From NCBI GenBank assembly GCA_031308135.1, contig JAHLJT010008756.1, forward strand, positions 79,748,130 through 79,812,129: a stretch of DNA of 64,000 bases, given 5' to 3'. The position numbers and the translations under genes were made by a program. Below are positions 32,885 through 44,017 of this stretch, piece after piece; position 1 is the first letter of the stretch, and each line of letters begins with the position of its first letter. The notes below the pieces were generated by a model that was not told the origin of the DNA, did no database searches, and worked only from the letters and a program-made list of their open reading frames with translations. This DNA comes from Acheta domesticus (taxonomy: Eukaryota; Arthropoda; Insecta; Orthoptera; Gryllidae).

Positions 32885-33450
32885 CCTTGGAAACTTTAAG
32901 GAGTAACCATAACAGACGAAAACGCCTGTCCCTTCGTCTTAATCGAACCCACAAACGTCGACGCCACGTTAACGCACGCCTCTCCCAGAAACGGCGCCTC
33001 CACAAACGAACACCCTATCATCTTTTCATCACGCGAACCACCCACACAGACTCTCCGCGCGCTGTGCTGACGGCCAGGTAAGCAAAACGCCGTTCGAAGC
33101 CACGCCGGCCGCCGCCCAAGAGGCGGGCAACAAGGCTAATCAAGATGGCGGGCGCCGGCCGTGAGAGGTGGCGCCGCCGCGCGGAGGATGGGCGAACGTG
33201 CAGAAGCGCGCGGCGTCTGGCCGGTGCGGCGGCGGCGGCGGAAGCAGGGACGCAGCGGGGGCGTGGGGCGGCAGCGCGAGGTTCGTTATTTCGCGAGAAG
33301 GGCCCACGCGCCTAATGAGGCTGCTTAATTGCCGCGAGGCTCTTACACGCGCGGGGGGAGGGGGGTTGCTGCGGGCACGTACTCCGTCGGCGCGGGTCAC
33401 GGGGGTGTGCTTGCACGGTATCAGCGGCGCTAGTGACTCGGTGCATGAAG
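32885..33450 (+). promoter_or_regulatory. CpG-rich island with donor-like site and short frame
   Basis: The block is GC-rich and CpG-rich against AT-rich flanks. A consensus donor (GGCCAG then GTAAGC) lies at 33073-33084. Further on, AAGATGGCGG (33142-33151) starts a 56-codon plus-strand frame (33145-33315), rich in Arg and Ala, ending in TAA. This arrangement suits a 5' untranslated exon and promoter of a gene whose body is elsewhere, but no downstream exon was identified. Direction is uncertain. Confidence 0.4.
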
Positions 33451-33459
33451 ACAAGGTTA

Positions 33460-35920
33460 CACGATAGCGAATATCAAAAAGGAGCACATGGTTTGGTGGC
33501 GCGAAAACTTAGTGGCGTAGGAGCACGGTACGAGACAGTCGCGTAGCGTGACTCGCACGTTTGGGGATGTTCAACAATAATACACAAAATGTCACTATCT
33601 ACTACATCAAACAGGCGAACGCAACACAAGGCAGATACATTGGAACTACTTCCACGATCTCGATTGCTTACAACGCGACGGTGTAGGTGCTTCCCTCAAA
33701 ATCCTCCCAACATCCAGGACTGCCGACGTTTTGAAAGCAAATTATACAATGTCTCAGCTTTAATTCTTATACGCGAATGGCAATGATACCACTTTGAAGT
33801 AATATATTGCAGACTAAAATAATATGTAATCTATTTAATTTATAATTCTATTTCTTGGATATTAATTAAGAAATAGTAGACAGGCTCAATTTCTACAGTT
33901 TGCGCCCATGATCAATCGGGGACTCCCGAGTGAGAGAGAGAGAGAGATAATTTACTGATCGCCTGAAGTGTGCTGCGCTCTCGTGCACAAACGAGCAACT
34001 TGCTCATTAGCTTCTTTCCGCAGTGTATGCTGATATAAAGCAGTCGGGTTTCTCTTGGCCAGGGGGGAAGAAGAGAGAGGGAAACCTCGTCATCTGCGTA
34101 TGCGTCATTGCTCGTCGCAATCTCGCGGCAGGCGCTAGAAGTATTTTAGCTTCCCAACAATCACAGGCCAGCTTCAACAACCCGCCGAATGCAATCATAG
34201 GAAATCCATTTAAAATTAAAACAAAATGTGTTTCGCTCAACGGACCACTTGTCAGATTATCAATACTGTTTTTAGGGTCCTTTATTAATATTATACACGA
34301 GAATGCTCAGCATATCAGCGTTCCCTGACGCTACGCCACTGGTATGAAAGCACGGTGGCGCGAGAGCACGATGGTACGAAAACACGACACGATGGAGCTA
34401 AAGGACGAAAAACGAGGGCACGATGAGGCAAGAGGACTCGCTTTAGTCTTCTTACGATAAGGCGAGGGCACGGTGGCACCATGGCGGAATGACGCCGGGT
34501 GGCGCGGGATGTAGTGAAGTGTCGAGATGGCACGGGGGCTCTGTTGCACGTGAACGCGAAGACTCAGTGACATGGGGTGATAGGAATACAAATGAGTTAT
34601 TACTTCTTTCTCGAGTTTTCAAAGCGATTGCTTCAAGCAGTGTGAATAAAAGACGTGAGTAATTGCTCTTATTTTTAGCCATTTCTCCATTGAGGAGTAA
34701 CATACCATACAAGCTTCATACCATAAATGCATGTTTACATAAATACACTCACGGACGACTATATCAGTTTCCAAATTCGTATGAACGCAATAATGAAACC
34801 CTACAAATGAGTTACATGCGTGATTTTTTTGTATAACAGCATTGTAAATTAGTAATATATTAATAAATTAAGTAATAATTATTTGACTCCCGGTACATCT
34901 GTGCGAAAAATCGGTGGTCGGCTGTTCGCTTTTCCGCAACCAAAACAGGCTTCGCTGGCTGCTATTGTCAGAATGTCTGGCAGCGCAATTTATTCGTGCC
35001 TTAAACGGCCTATACAACATAATCTGTGGCATAAAATGTTGTTTTATGATCGATATACATAAAAGGGCATTACTTACTATGTTGCCGTAACGTTAAGCAT
35101 AAAAATACAAGCAAGACACAATCCACACGACAGCCAATCAAGGCCCTAGGCAACACTGACCAAGCACTGCCGGAGCTGCTGCCCGGCGACTCCTGCTGAC
35201 GATCCGAAGTGAGATTTCACACCAACGGCGACTTTTCGTGCAATTAGCACGATTTCTAGCACGGATTAATGTAAACTTACAAGAGTTCACAATGGGCACT
35301 GATTCGATGTTAAGAAACCAATCTCAACGAAGTTTCGGCCGCACCGTGTAACGGCGGCAGGGCCGCGTGTTATGTTTGTTGTCAGATTTAAATATAGTCA
35401 CATTTGACACATATATCAACTGTAACGCGGTTATCCAATTAAAATCTTCGACTTAAATTTATGATATCGAAGCTCCCGATTGCATGACTCTCCTTCCAGC
35501 TTCCGACCTTCGGGAGTCACAATATTTAAATGGATTGAAAGATCAGAGAGCCCAAATAAGTCCTTGGCGTGCCAGGCCCAGAGCTTATCTGTGGGCAACC
35601 GGTGAGGCTCGGGGACAGTACTCGGCTCTAATGAAGGGCGAGTGGCACTGCAGCAGGCCACTGCAAGCACTCTCGCCCAAATTCTTGAATTTGATTGCCT
35701 TGGTTTAAATCAAGAAGTTATGACAACCTCCCCTATCAACTCTCCCCTTCGCAAGGGGACAGTTGCGTCCTCTTGCACAGTGGAGATTTTGAACTGCACA
35801 TTCCTCAGTTACCTTCCTCATAGTGATGCATGATGGGTGCTGTAGTCAGCATCTTACAGTTAGAGGGAGATGTCTTATTTTTTCACTTATTGAATATAGC
35901 TTTCCATCTACTAAGGTCAT
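33460..35920. other. No gene recognised; scattered short repeats
   Basis: It contains a GA microsatellite (33934-33947) and an imperfect short tandem built on GCACGATGG / ACGA units (about 34350-34500). GC content is moderate in places. No frame shows a recognisable domain. Confidence 0.4.
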
Positions 35921-35924
35921 ATAG

Positions 35925-36080
35925 CAGCCACTGTAAGTAACATTGGGGGTCACTGTAACGTTCTACGGACACACACAAACATCCATGCCCCGGATGCGAT
36001 TCGAACCCGCGACCCTTCAGACACGAGGCAGCTAGGGCTCTTCAGCTTTAGCGACCTCGACTATCCAAGCTGGCCTTAAA
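35925..36080 (-). mobile_element. tRNA-derived SINE, family B, copy 1
   Basis: On the minus strand the head reads TGGATAGTCGAGGTCGCTAA (A-box region) and, about 50 bases on, GCGGGTTCGAATCGCATCC, a near-canonical B box (GGTTCGAATC). The same order is found at 54745-54910, and both continue into CATGGATGTTTGTG. Two independent copies and the tRNA-like promoter support a SINE rather than a tRNA gene. Confidence 0.75.
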
Positions 36081-36699
36081 AAGTTATTTATTATGAAACA
36101 AATAAAGGTTTAGAAAGTGAATCTGTTTCAGGCTGATTTGAATCTGAAAACGAATGAGATTTGTTTTCTCTTGTATTTTGAAACTAATAAACGATCGTTA
36201 AGGTCAGCTAATGGGAAAGCAACTGTTTTAAGAGTATTACGTATTCCACTACATCACCGAATATGAAATTGTGTACAATAGATATCATAACATGTAAATA
36301 TTGTACTTTCGTAGCCATCTAAATAGTGAAACACTGCATTCAAACAATTGTTTATCGAACACGCTGCCGCCCGAAGAGTCGTCACCGGAGAACCACACGA
36401 GGTCATTCTGTGGAGAGCAAGCAAGGCACCGGGGGCGATTGAGGATGTCAAGCCTTATCTCAAAGGCAGCAGGCGGTCTAGAGTTCATGCCACGAGGTCT
36501 CGAGTCGAGGCTCTCGCCATAGCTGAGTCACCGAGCATTTTCATCGCACTAAGGACTGGTTCAGGAGTGTAACGTTCTGACCCACAAGACCCGGTAAAAG
36601 AGTATAATCTGTTAGAAACATTGCTTTCTTATGCAGTAATCATAGACTGATGAATATGAATGTTTTAAAGGATAAAGTTTATTCTTTAAGGCACTAACA

Positions 36700-36939
36700 C
36701 TATGATGTCAAGGTCTTCTGCTGGTGGCAGTGGCACTCGTCGTAGCACCGTAGCATCCCATGAGCTTCTCTGCGCAACTAGCGTCGGGAAAGGGAACTAT
36801 TACGATTAGTAACCCCGTCATTTTACTGTAGGGATAGCGTTGTCTCTGGTGGCAGGGTAATGAATTGCGTGGAGGGGCGATTTCCTCGTGGCACTCGCGG
36901 CACGGACTCCTGCTCGTGGCATCGACCTTGACAACACTG
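36700..36939. mobile_element. hAT-like MITE, family M, copy 1
   Basis: It is flanked by a perfect 8-bp duplication CACTAACA (36692-36699 and 36940-36947). The ends are inverted: TGATGTCAAGGTC on the left and, reverse complemented on the right, CAGTGTTGTCAAGGTC. Internal blocks GGCAGTGGCAC, CTGCGCAACTAGCG and ACTCC.GCTCGTGG(C/T)ATCGACC are shared with the copy at 50883-51116. Confidence 0.9.
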
Positions 36940-37364
36940 CACTAACACTATTTGTGTTTGCTATACACTTTCATAAAGGGAGCCCGGATGCAAGTTTTGC
37001 GGGTGGGTCGCACTCGCTTCGTTATGCTACTGGACTAGTTACTTGCCAGAGTTGGGCAGTATCGAAAATACTTGTATTTAAAATACGTATTTTCGATACT
37101 TTTGTAATTTGTATTTTGTATCGAAAATACATATTTAAACATGTATTTTGTATTTGTATCGAAAATACTTTCTGATAGTATTTTGTATTTTCAAAATACA
37201 AAAATACTTTTTCTTAATCTTCACACCGTCACAAACATTGATTGGGCCAGTAAATGGAGAGGGTCCCGCCACGTGGACGAGTGCGACCGGACCTCCAGTT
37301 CCTCCGATTACGTTTTTTCCCTCCGTCGGTTCTACAGGAGATAACCGGAGGAGCGCTGTAATCA

Positions 37365-37390
37365 CGGTGTAAGATATATTTCTTACACCG
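37365..37390. repeat. Perfect 10-bp hairpin
   Basis: CGGTGTAAGA, loop TATATT, then TCTTACACCG. It lies within the left part of the hAT-like element. No T-run suggests an RNA terminator. Confidence 0.8.
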
Positions 37391-37842
37391 TAGCTGTAAT
37401 CGTGAGCTGCGATTCAATTTCTCGGAGAGCAGGCTCCGCGTGCCACGAGTGCTGCTCATGTGTGTGCCTCGTGGCCCTGTGGTTGGGCGCAGTGATTAAA
37501 AAACTTGTGCTTGCGTTGTTTTACAAAAAAGTAAATACAAAAAATGAAAAATACAAATAAACGTTCAGAAATCAAAAATAATTAAGTTACAGAAGAAATG
37601 TTCTTAATTGTTTTCATTCGAAGTTACAATTATGTTTGTATTTGGCGCGACAGCCCGCGTAATGGCCATGGCCTTTCAGCAGCGTTCCGGCCTCGCGGCC
37701 ATGGGTTAAGGGGGTACGTGTGGTTAGCACAAAGATATCCCTACACTGTATTCTGGTCTTCTCAACCTGAGAAGTGAGTTTTCTCATCGTCACACAGCAA
37801 CATATACTCGGACATTGCAGGGAAAACGCACACTATAAACTT

Positions 37843-37916
37843 GCCCAACCGGGAATTGAACCCGGGGTCGTGTCATGGAAAACGAGCACGCTGACCAATG
37901 AGCTAAGCCGCCAGGC
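37843..37916 (-). other. tRNA-like segment (SINE head or tRNA pseudogene)
   Basis: The minus strand reads TTAGCTCATTGGTCAGC (A-box, three-pair D stem) and CCGGGTTCAATTCCCGG (perfect five-pair T stem with B box). The anticodon arm pairs poorly and the acceptor stem needs extra bases, so it is unlikely to be a functional tRNA. DNA to its left (about 37690-37840) may be the body of a SINE, but no second copy was found in this window. Confidence 0.55.
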
Positions 37917-38579
37917 GCAATTATGTATATTTCCAAATTATTTTCCGAGAAAGTATTATATCTTCTATCAATCTATGTTTCAGACAGGGAAAGTTTCTTT
38001 CTACATTTGCATTTGTCTGTGTGCCGAGCTTCACTCCAGCGTACATGTGCACGCAGCTAAAAGCGGTCAAAAACTGCGTTTATTATCTCTTGATTTCCCA
38101 GGGTATAATCTGCTCCGAAAATTTCGATGAATTTGAAACGCAGTGCGCTTGCCACCAAGCTTCGCGCCCGAACATAAGGTCAAATGTGACTCGCGCATGC
38201 AGTCTCGTGTTCGTAAGTTCAGCGAAGACTGACACAACGGATATATGATCTGATTGGGAAAATAGACCCCGAACATAGCGTTGGCTGAGCGGCAGACACC
38301 AAGGACCGCGGACTTAGTTCGTGGTAACATCGCACATTCGTGCTGCAGTAGCTCACTGTCGGAAATTTTAATTAGACAATAGGCATCATGAAATGTATAG
38401 ACGCTCAGTTCACAGGGCAACAGAATGCGGAATTAATACATATTACACGGTTTCACAGACTACCCGAATGCAATACTAGGTTATGACATTAAATTTTTTT
38501 CTTAAATAAAATTTTAAAAAGATATATTAAAACAAATTGATAATATAAAAAATATATTTTAAGCAATAAATTACAAATC

Positions 38580-38690
38580 ATGCAAATTCGTCCAGTAAAA
38601 TCCCAACATTTGCAATTTTCTGGCAGCATTACCTAAAACGTGCAATATCGTGCAGTAACCCCCAAAACGTGCAATTTCGTGCAAAATAAA
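38580..38690. repeat. Short tandem repeat, about 32-bp unit
   Basis: Units based on AACGTGCAATTTCGTGCA recur three to four times (ATGCAAATTCGTCCAGTAA, ACGTGCAATATCGTGCAGTA, ACGTGCAATTTCGTGCAAAA). Confidence 0.6.
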
Positions 38691-39366
38691 ACTGGTATTA
38701 AAATAACGTCCGTTTCATGATTCAAATTTCTGTCAAGGTTTCATCCAATTTTAAGGTAGCAAAGAAAAGTTGCAATTGCACGGGAATCCGGTCTTTAATG
38801 ATATTAATTGTTAGTTACTTTTAACAACCTAAATTGCATTCGTCCTCTTGTATCTTTTTATCCCCTTGTCTCATTTTGTCGCCTGTAAGAGAGCGAGAAA
38901 TGAATATACCGGACAAGGATCTAGTGATAAGTCTCCACGCCACTACTTCCTGACTTCGTGGAGAAGCTGCCTCCGTTTCTAAGATAAAGCGATTGAATTT
39001 CCTCGAAAGTAAAGTGATCTTGACCGATAAGAAACATTCATTTTCTCTTGAGAACTTGGAGAATGTATTAGTAATTTATTGTAGGGCAAAATACGGTAGG
39101 AATAATTCTAACTATAAACAAACTTGTTCATAAATAGTATTATCGCAAAATGTTCAATACTGATTCTACGTAATATTGATTTATGCTCTTATCTTTGAAA
39201 AATATAATGAATGGTCAAAAAGTGAGTTTTCTTGTAAGTTTTGAGTTTTATTAGTGCGTATTCAACCATTTAAAGAGCCTAACAGATGTTGAAAGAACCT
39301 ATTTTAGGCACCTAAAATGCATATTTTAAAACCTAAAATTCCGCGGTATTCATCAGATATAGTACA

Positions 39367-39563
39367 TATTATTTGTGATGTATTTTCATACTTTAAGTCT
39401 GAAAGGCATCTTGGTTAATTGTCTATAACCGGCAATATTTGTTTCAAACTATTACCTCCCAAGAACTCATGGTGTGATCTTTAACCTCCAAGTATTCCTT
39501 CGGTCCTTAGCATGGACAAGATGCCTTTCAGACTTAAAATATGAACATACATCATAAATGATA
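39367..39563. repeat. Long inverted repeat (foldback)
   Basis: The arms at 39367-39413 and 39517-39563 contain TTTAAGTCTGAAAGGCATCT and its inverse AGATGCCTTTCAGACTTAAA, extending to GATGTATTTTCAT / ATGAACATACATC. About 100 bp separates them. Confidence 0.8.
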
Positions 39564-39718
39564 GGGCCGTCCATAAATTACCTAACGCAAATTTCGAGAA
39601 TTTTCAATACCCCCTCCCCCTTGTAACGCACTTCCCTATCTCTATGAAAAGCAGCGTAAAGCTGCCTCAGACCCCCTCCCTCCCCCTTTGGCGTTACGTA
39701 ATTTATGGATGACTTCGT
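39563..39718. mobile_element. Short inverted-repeat MITE
   Basis: The left end GGGCCGTCCATAAATTACCT and the right-end inverse GAAGTCATCCATAAATTACG share CATCCATAAATTAC-type termini followed by (C/G)TAACGC. The interior carries CCCCCTCCC runs on the plus strand at both sides. It abuts the foldback on its left and the Jockey insertion on its right. Confidence 0.65.
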
Positions 39719-39946
39719 ACGGATTTTTTTTTTTAAATTTATTGTCTTCCTGTTCAACATACATGTTTTTCAGGGTTGTGAATATACACTTTCATAACGT
39801 TTGGTAATTCTAACTGTGGGTGCCCTGAATGGGCGCGTTAAATGTTTTTGGTTCAGTTCAATTATTTTAAAATATTCTTAAAAATGATACTACCAAAAAA
39901 ATGAGAATGGTCGTTATTGATAGAGGTTATCTTTTGGATATCAATT

Positions 39947-42642
39947 TTATGGTGGTCTGAATCTGTCCTTTGGGAAGCGTGATTTTATGCGTAGGTTCGG
40001 TTCTGCAGTACGACCAAGGTTGAATATGGGGGTGCAGGGAGATGTGGAAAGTGTAGAATAGAAGTCTTCGGACAGTTTAGAGATATGCTCTTTTACTGTT
40101 GGAATTTGCAGTTCATGATGGATTTGCTGATTTGAGATGAACCATGGGGCTTTAATAATAATTCTTAGCGCTTTGTTTTGTATGGTTTGGAGAATTTTTA
40201 CATTAGATTCGGCTGCATTTCCCCATATCGGGCAAGCGTACGTCATCGTTGGTCTAATTACCGATTTGTAAATTAGCATTCCGGTCTCGGTTTTAAGGGA
40301 GGACTTTTTGTTAATTAGTGCGTACAGTTGGGAAATTTTTGCTTGAGTTTTTATTGCTGTTGTGTGAATGTGCGTTTTCCAATTTAGTTTAGTGTCAAGT
40401 TGCATTCCTAGATACTTTGCTGCTGTATTATTGGAACCCAAGGAATAAGTTCGTTGTGCATGGTTAACTGTGGAGAGGTGATGGGATGTCTTAGTGTGAA
40501 AATTTTTGCCTGCGTTTTGTTTGGATTTATTTTGATTCTCCAATTTTTTGCCCATGTGTTGAATATGTCGAGGTCATCTTGTAAGTTATTCCTCGCTGTC
40601 TTAATCTCCTCGTGCTTTGTAAAAATTACAGTGTCATCTGCGTAAAGCGCTATTTGTGAGTCAATTAGATGTGGATAATCGGATACATATATGTTGAATA
40701 ATACAGGGGATAATGTGGAACCTTGAGGCAATCCTGCTGAAATATGATGCAAGGGTGATATGACATTATTAATTTTAACTTGGAACCTTCTTTGATTTAA
40801 GAAACTTTGAAGAATTTGGTATAAATACTCGGGAGTACCTATTTGTCTTAATTTGTAGAGCAGGCCTTCATGCCATATTTTGTCGAAGGCTTTGGTTATA
40901 TCCAGAAATAGTGCGATGGTGTGTTGTCTGGTGTGAAATCCTTGCGCTATGTATTCGGATAACCGTAGTATTTGATGTGTTGTGGAGTGGTTAGATCGAA
41001 ATCCAAATTGTGTGTCTGGGATTACGTGTGTGTTAGTCAGAAATTCTATTAATCGCTTTAATATAAGTTTTTCCAATAGTTTTGACAATGTAGGGAGTAG
41101 GCTTATCGGTCTATAGTTCGCTGGTTCTTCAGGATTTTTCCCTGGTTTGCGGAAGGGCAGCACTGTTGCAATTTTCCAATCGTTGGGAAAGTAGCCTAGT
41201 CTGAGTGCTGCGTTAAATATTGCTGTAATACCAGCTATCATGTTGTTATTTAATTCTTTTAGAACTTTATTTGAAATATTATCGTATCCTGGGGATTTTT
41301 TAGTTTTTGATTTTTTGATTTCAAGTTTAATTTCAGATGGAGATATATACTTTATATTAACTGGAACTGTAACTAGTGGTTTCTTATTAAATTCTTCTAC
41401 TTGTTTATTAAAATGTTCGTTCTCGACTGGGTTTGGGTTGAACGACTTTGCAAGGTATTTAGCTATAAGGGATGCTTTCTCAATATCGGAATTAGCCATT
41501 ACTGAACCTAGTTTAATTTGAGGAAATTCTTGTTTTTGCCTTTTGATTTTCTGTATGGTGGACCACATATGCCTAGATGATGGGTGAATTTCTTTTAGAA
41601 AAGTCTGGAAACTTGCATATCTATGTTGGTCTAGTTTTGTTTTAACTAGTCTCGTCAGTTTGTTTAATTTTCTTTTTAAGTCTGGTCGTCGTGTCATTTG
41701 CCAGTAGCGTCTTAGATTGTGCTTACTTTTTATCAGGTTTAAAATTTTTAATGGAATTAATTGTTTGTTTATCGAATTTGATCTTTTGAAATATGTGGTA
41801 GAGTTCGTGAGAGCTTCTTGGATGTTGTCGACTAATCGTTTGACTTCATTATCTAGGTCATTAGTGGATTGAATGTTTAGAGGATGACAGTAGTTGATTT
41901 TTAGATTTTCCGTGAATTTAAACCAGTTAATTTTACCTTTTTGCTGTTTATAAAAAGAAGAAAGATATAGAGGATGAAGTGATATAATTATTGGGTTGTG
42001 ATCCGAGTCGAGTTCAGGAAGTACTTTTTGATACAACGGGAAATCAATGTTTTTTGTTATGAGGATATCCAATATGTCTGGAATTATATTATTGTTGTAC
42101 GGGTAGTGAGTGGGTTCTATTGGGGCCAGAATACATAAATTGAGGGTGGTAGCTAGATTTAGTAGATTTACTCCTTGAGGTGTTGTTGTGTTGCATCCCC
42201 AAGCTCTATTTTTACTGTTAAGGTCACCTATTAATCTTGTATTATTATTGTTCCCAAACATGTCTGTGTATATTTTTCTAGGAAATAATTTATTAGGAGG
42301 TTTATATGCCGATATTATGGTTGTATCTTTGTTATTTATTTTCGTGTTTATTGCTATAGTTTCTAGGTTGATGCTCGTAGGACTGTTAATTAACGTATGT
42401 TTTATATCTTTGTGCACTAGTATGGCTACTCCTCCAGCGGCCGTCGCTGACAGACGGTCATTGCGATAGGTAATAAAGCCTGGTACTGAAAACTTGATTT
42501 GTGGTAACAGATGAGTTTCTGAAATACAAGCTATTTTTATGTTGTGTTTCGCTATAAAGAATCGCAATTGATTTTCTTGCCTTTTTATTCCGTTTGCGTT
42601 CCAGTTGAGAATGTTTGTTTCTGGATATTTATTTATGTCCAT
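39947..42642 (-). pseudogene. Jockey ORF2: endonuclease and reverse transcriptase, frameshifted
   Basis: The frame from 42642 stays open for 744 codons to 40408; the C-terminal 130 or so residues continue in another frame down to 39947. The endonuclease domain is residues 1-230, with NILNWNANGI, CISETHL, GDLNSKNRAWGC and the catalytic SDHNPI. The reverse transcriptase lies at about 430-700, with AFDKIWHEGL, GLPQGSTLSPVLFNIY and YADDTVIF containing the catalytic Asp pair. The C-terminal part has KYLGMQLDTKLNWKTHI and RPTMTYACPIW. The single frameshift lies near 40440. Apart from it, all catalytic motifs are intact, indicating a fairly young insertion. The start overlaps the ORF1 stop, as expected for coupled translation in this clade. 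Confidence 0.9.
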
Positions 42643-44017
42643 TTTCTAGGGCTGATTGTATTAATATTTGAATTTGTGGAATGAGTGCATTTAATACTTG
42701 GTTAGTGATTGTTGTTATTAGCTGCCCTTGTTGTGAAGTGAGGTTGGAGTTCGTATGAGGAGGGTTTTGGAAACTAAGTCTTAAAGAATTTGAACTCCAT
42801 GCATTTTTGGGAGAACGTTGCGTTGGGTTTGTTTGTTGTACATGTTTTTGAGGGAAATGTTTTTGGTCAAGGTTTTTTACCTCCTGAAATTTTCTAGTGC
42901 TAAATGTCTGCTGTCTTTGGTTATACCTCTCTGCTTGATTTTTTAGCAAATTTTGATAAACTTCACATCCTTTCCAATTGGCAGTGTGGTCTTTTTTGCA
43001 GTTAACGCATTTCCGAGTTGTTTCCGTTTTAGGTTCCGTGCATTTTGAATAATGGTGATTACCTAAACACCTAACGCATCTTGGAGGGCGCCCACAGTTA
43101 GCTTGGGTGTGATCAAACCTTTGACAGTTTTTACATTGAATTGCTAATTTGTTGTTGACTCTAGGATACACTTTAATAACACTGTATATAAATCTGTCTA
43201 AAGATAGAATACTCCTTCCTTTGATATTATCCTCTAGATCTACAGCACAAGTTGTTAATGGTTTTCTATCTTTTCCGTGAAGACGAGCTACTTTGATAAC
43301 AGGGTATTTTTTTTATTAGTTCCTGAAAGATTTCAGTTTCACTATACAATGTGTGAATATCTTTCATGACAATTGAAAATGTTTTTATGCTTGGATCACG
43401 AAATGTGTGGTATTCAATGTTGTTCTCATTGCAAAATTTACGAAGATCTCTGAAATCGTCTACTGAATTAAGAATAACTTTCACTTTGTCTGCTTCTAAT
43501 TTCGTTGTGAAATCTTGTTTAACTACACTTTTAATGTCTTTTATTAATAATTGAAAATTTTCAGCTTTGTGTATGATTATTGGAGGAATTTTAATCACTG
43601 TTTCCGCGGAACTGATGTGTTCTTCTTCTTCATTTTCATTGTTTAATGTTCGAACATATTTTGAGTGGGAATAGCATAACAAGACACAGTACCAGTTTTC
43701 TGCCTTTTGGGGTCACTTTGATCTGTAGGGGCAGGCGCACTATGTTGCAAGGGCGGCCAACTAGAGCGTTGGCTATTTTGTACTTGCGTTTGAAGTTCCT
43801 GTAGTTGTTGTTGCAGTTGTAGTAGTTGTTGGTGCTGTTCCTGGAGTTGATGCTGCTGCGCCTGTATTTGCTGCTGTTGTTGATCTATGATGAGTTGTTG
43901 TTTATACTCTAATGAATATTGCATGGGATCAGGCGTAGTGTTGTTCACGGCCTCCATCGCTTCTTTGATGCTCTGTCCGAGGGCAGAGCACGGTAAATCA
44001 CTTTTATCTATTTTCAC
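42629..44017 (-). pseudogene. Jockey ORF1: gag-like nucleic-acid-binding protein, frameshifted
   Basis: Three successive frames make up one ORF1: 44017-43643 (Gln-rich stretch, residues about 45-95), 43682-43266 (basic/acidic middle part) and 43171-42629 (zinc knuckles). The knuckles read CKNCQRFDHTQANC, CVRCLGNHHYSKC and CVNCKKDHTANWKGC, the CCHC series usual in Jockey ORF1. The frame changes lie near 43645-43680 and in the eight-T homopolymer at 43307-43314. The stop at 42629 overlaps the ORF2 start at 42642. Confidence 0.85.

Noticed and set aside
33140..33487. 115-residue minus-strand and 99-residue plus-strand frames in the CpG island
   Set aside because: Both are low-complexity, composition-driven frames without recognisable motifs. 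The island itself is reported instead.
37843..37916. Functional tRNA gene on the minus strand
   Set aside because: The T arm and D arm look good, but the anticodon arm does not pair properly and the acceptor stem is off register. SINE head or pseudogene is more likely.
41240..42469. Plus-strand frames of 93 codons within the Jockey element
   Set aside because: They lie antisense to the intact endonuclease and reverse transcriptase frame.
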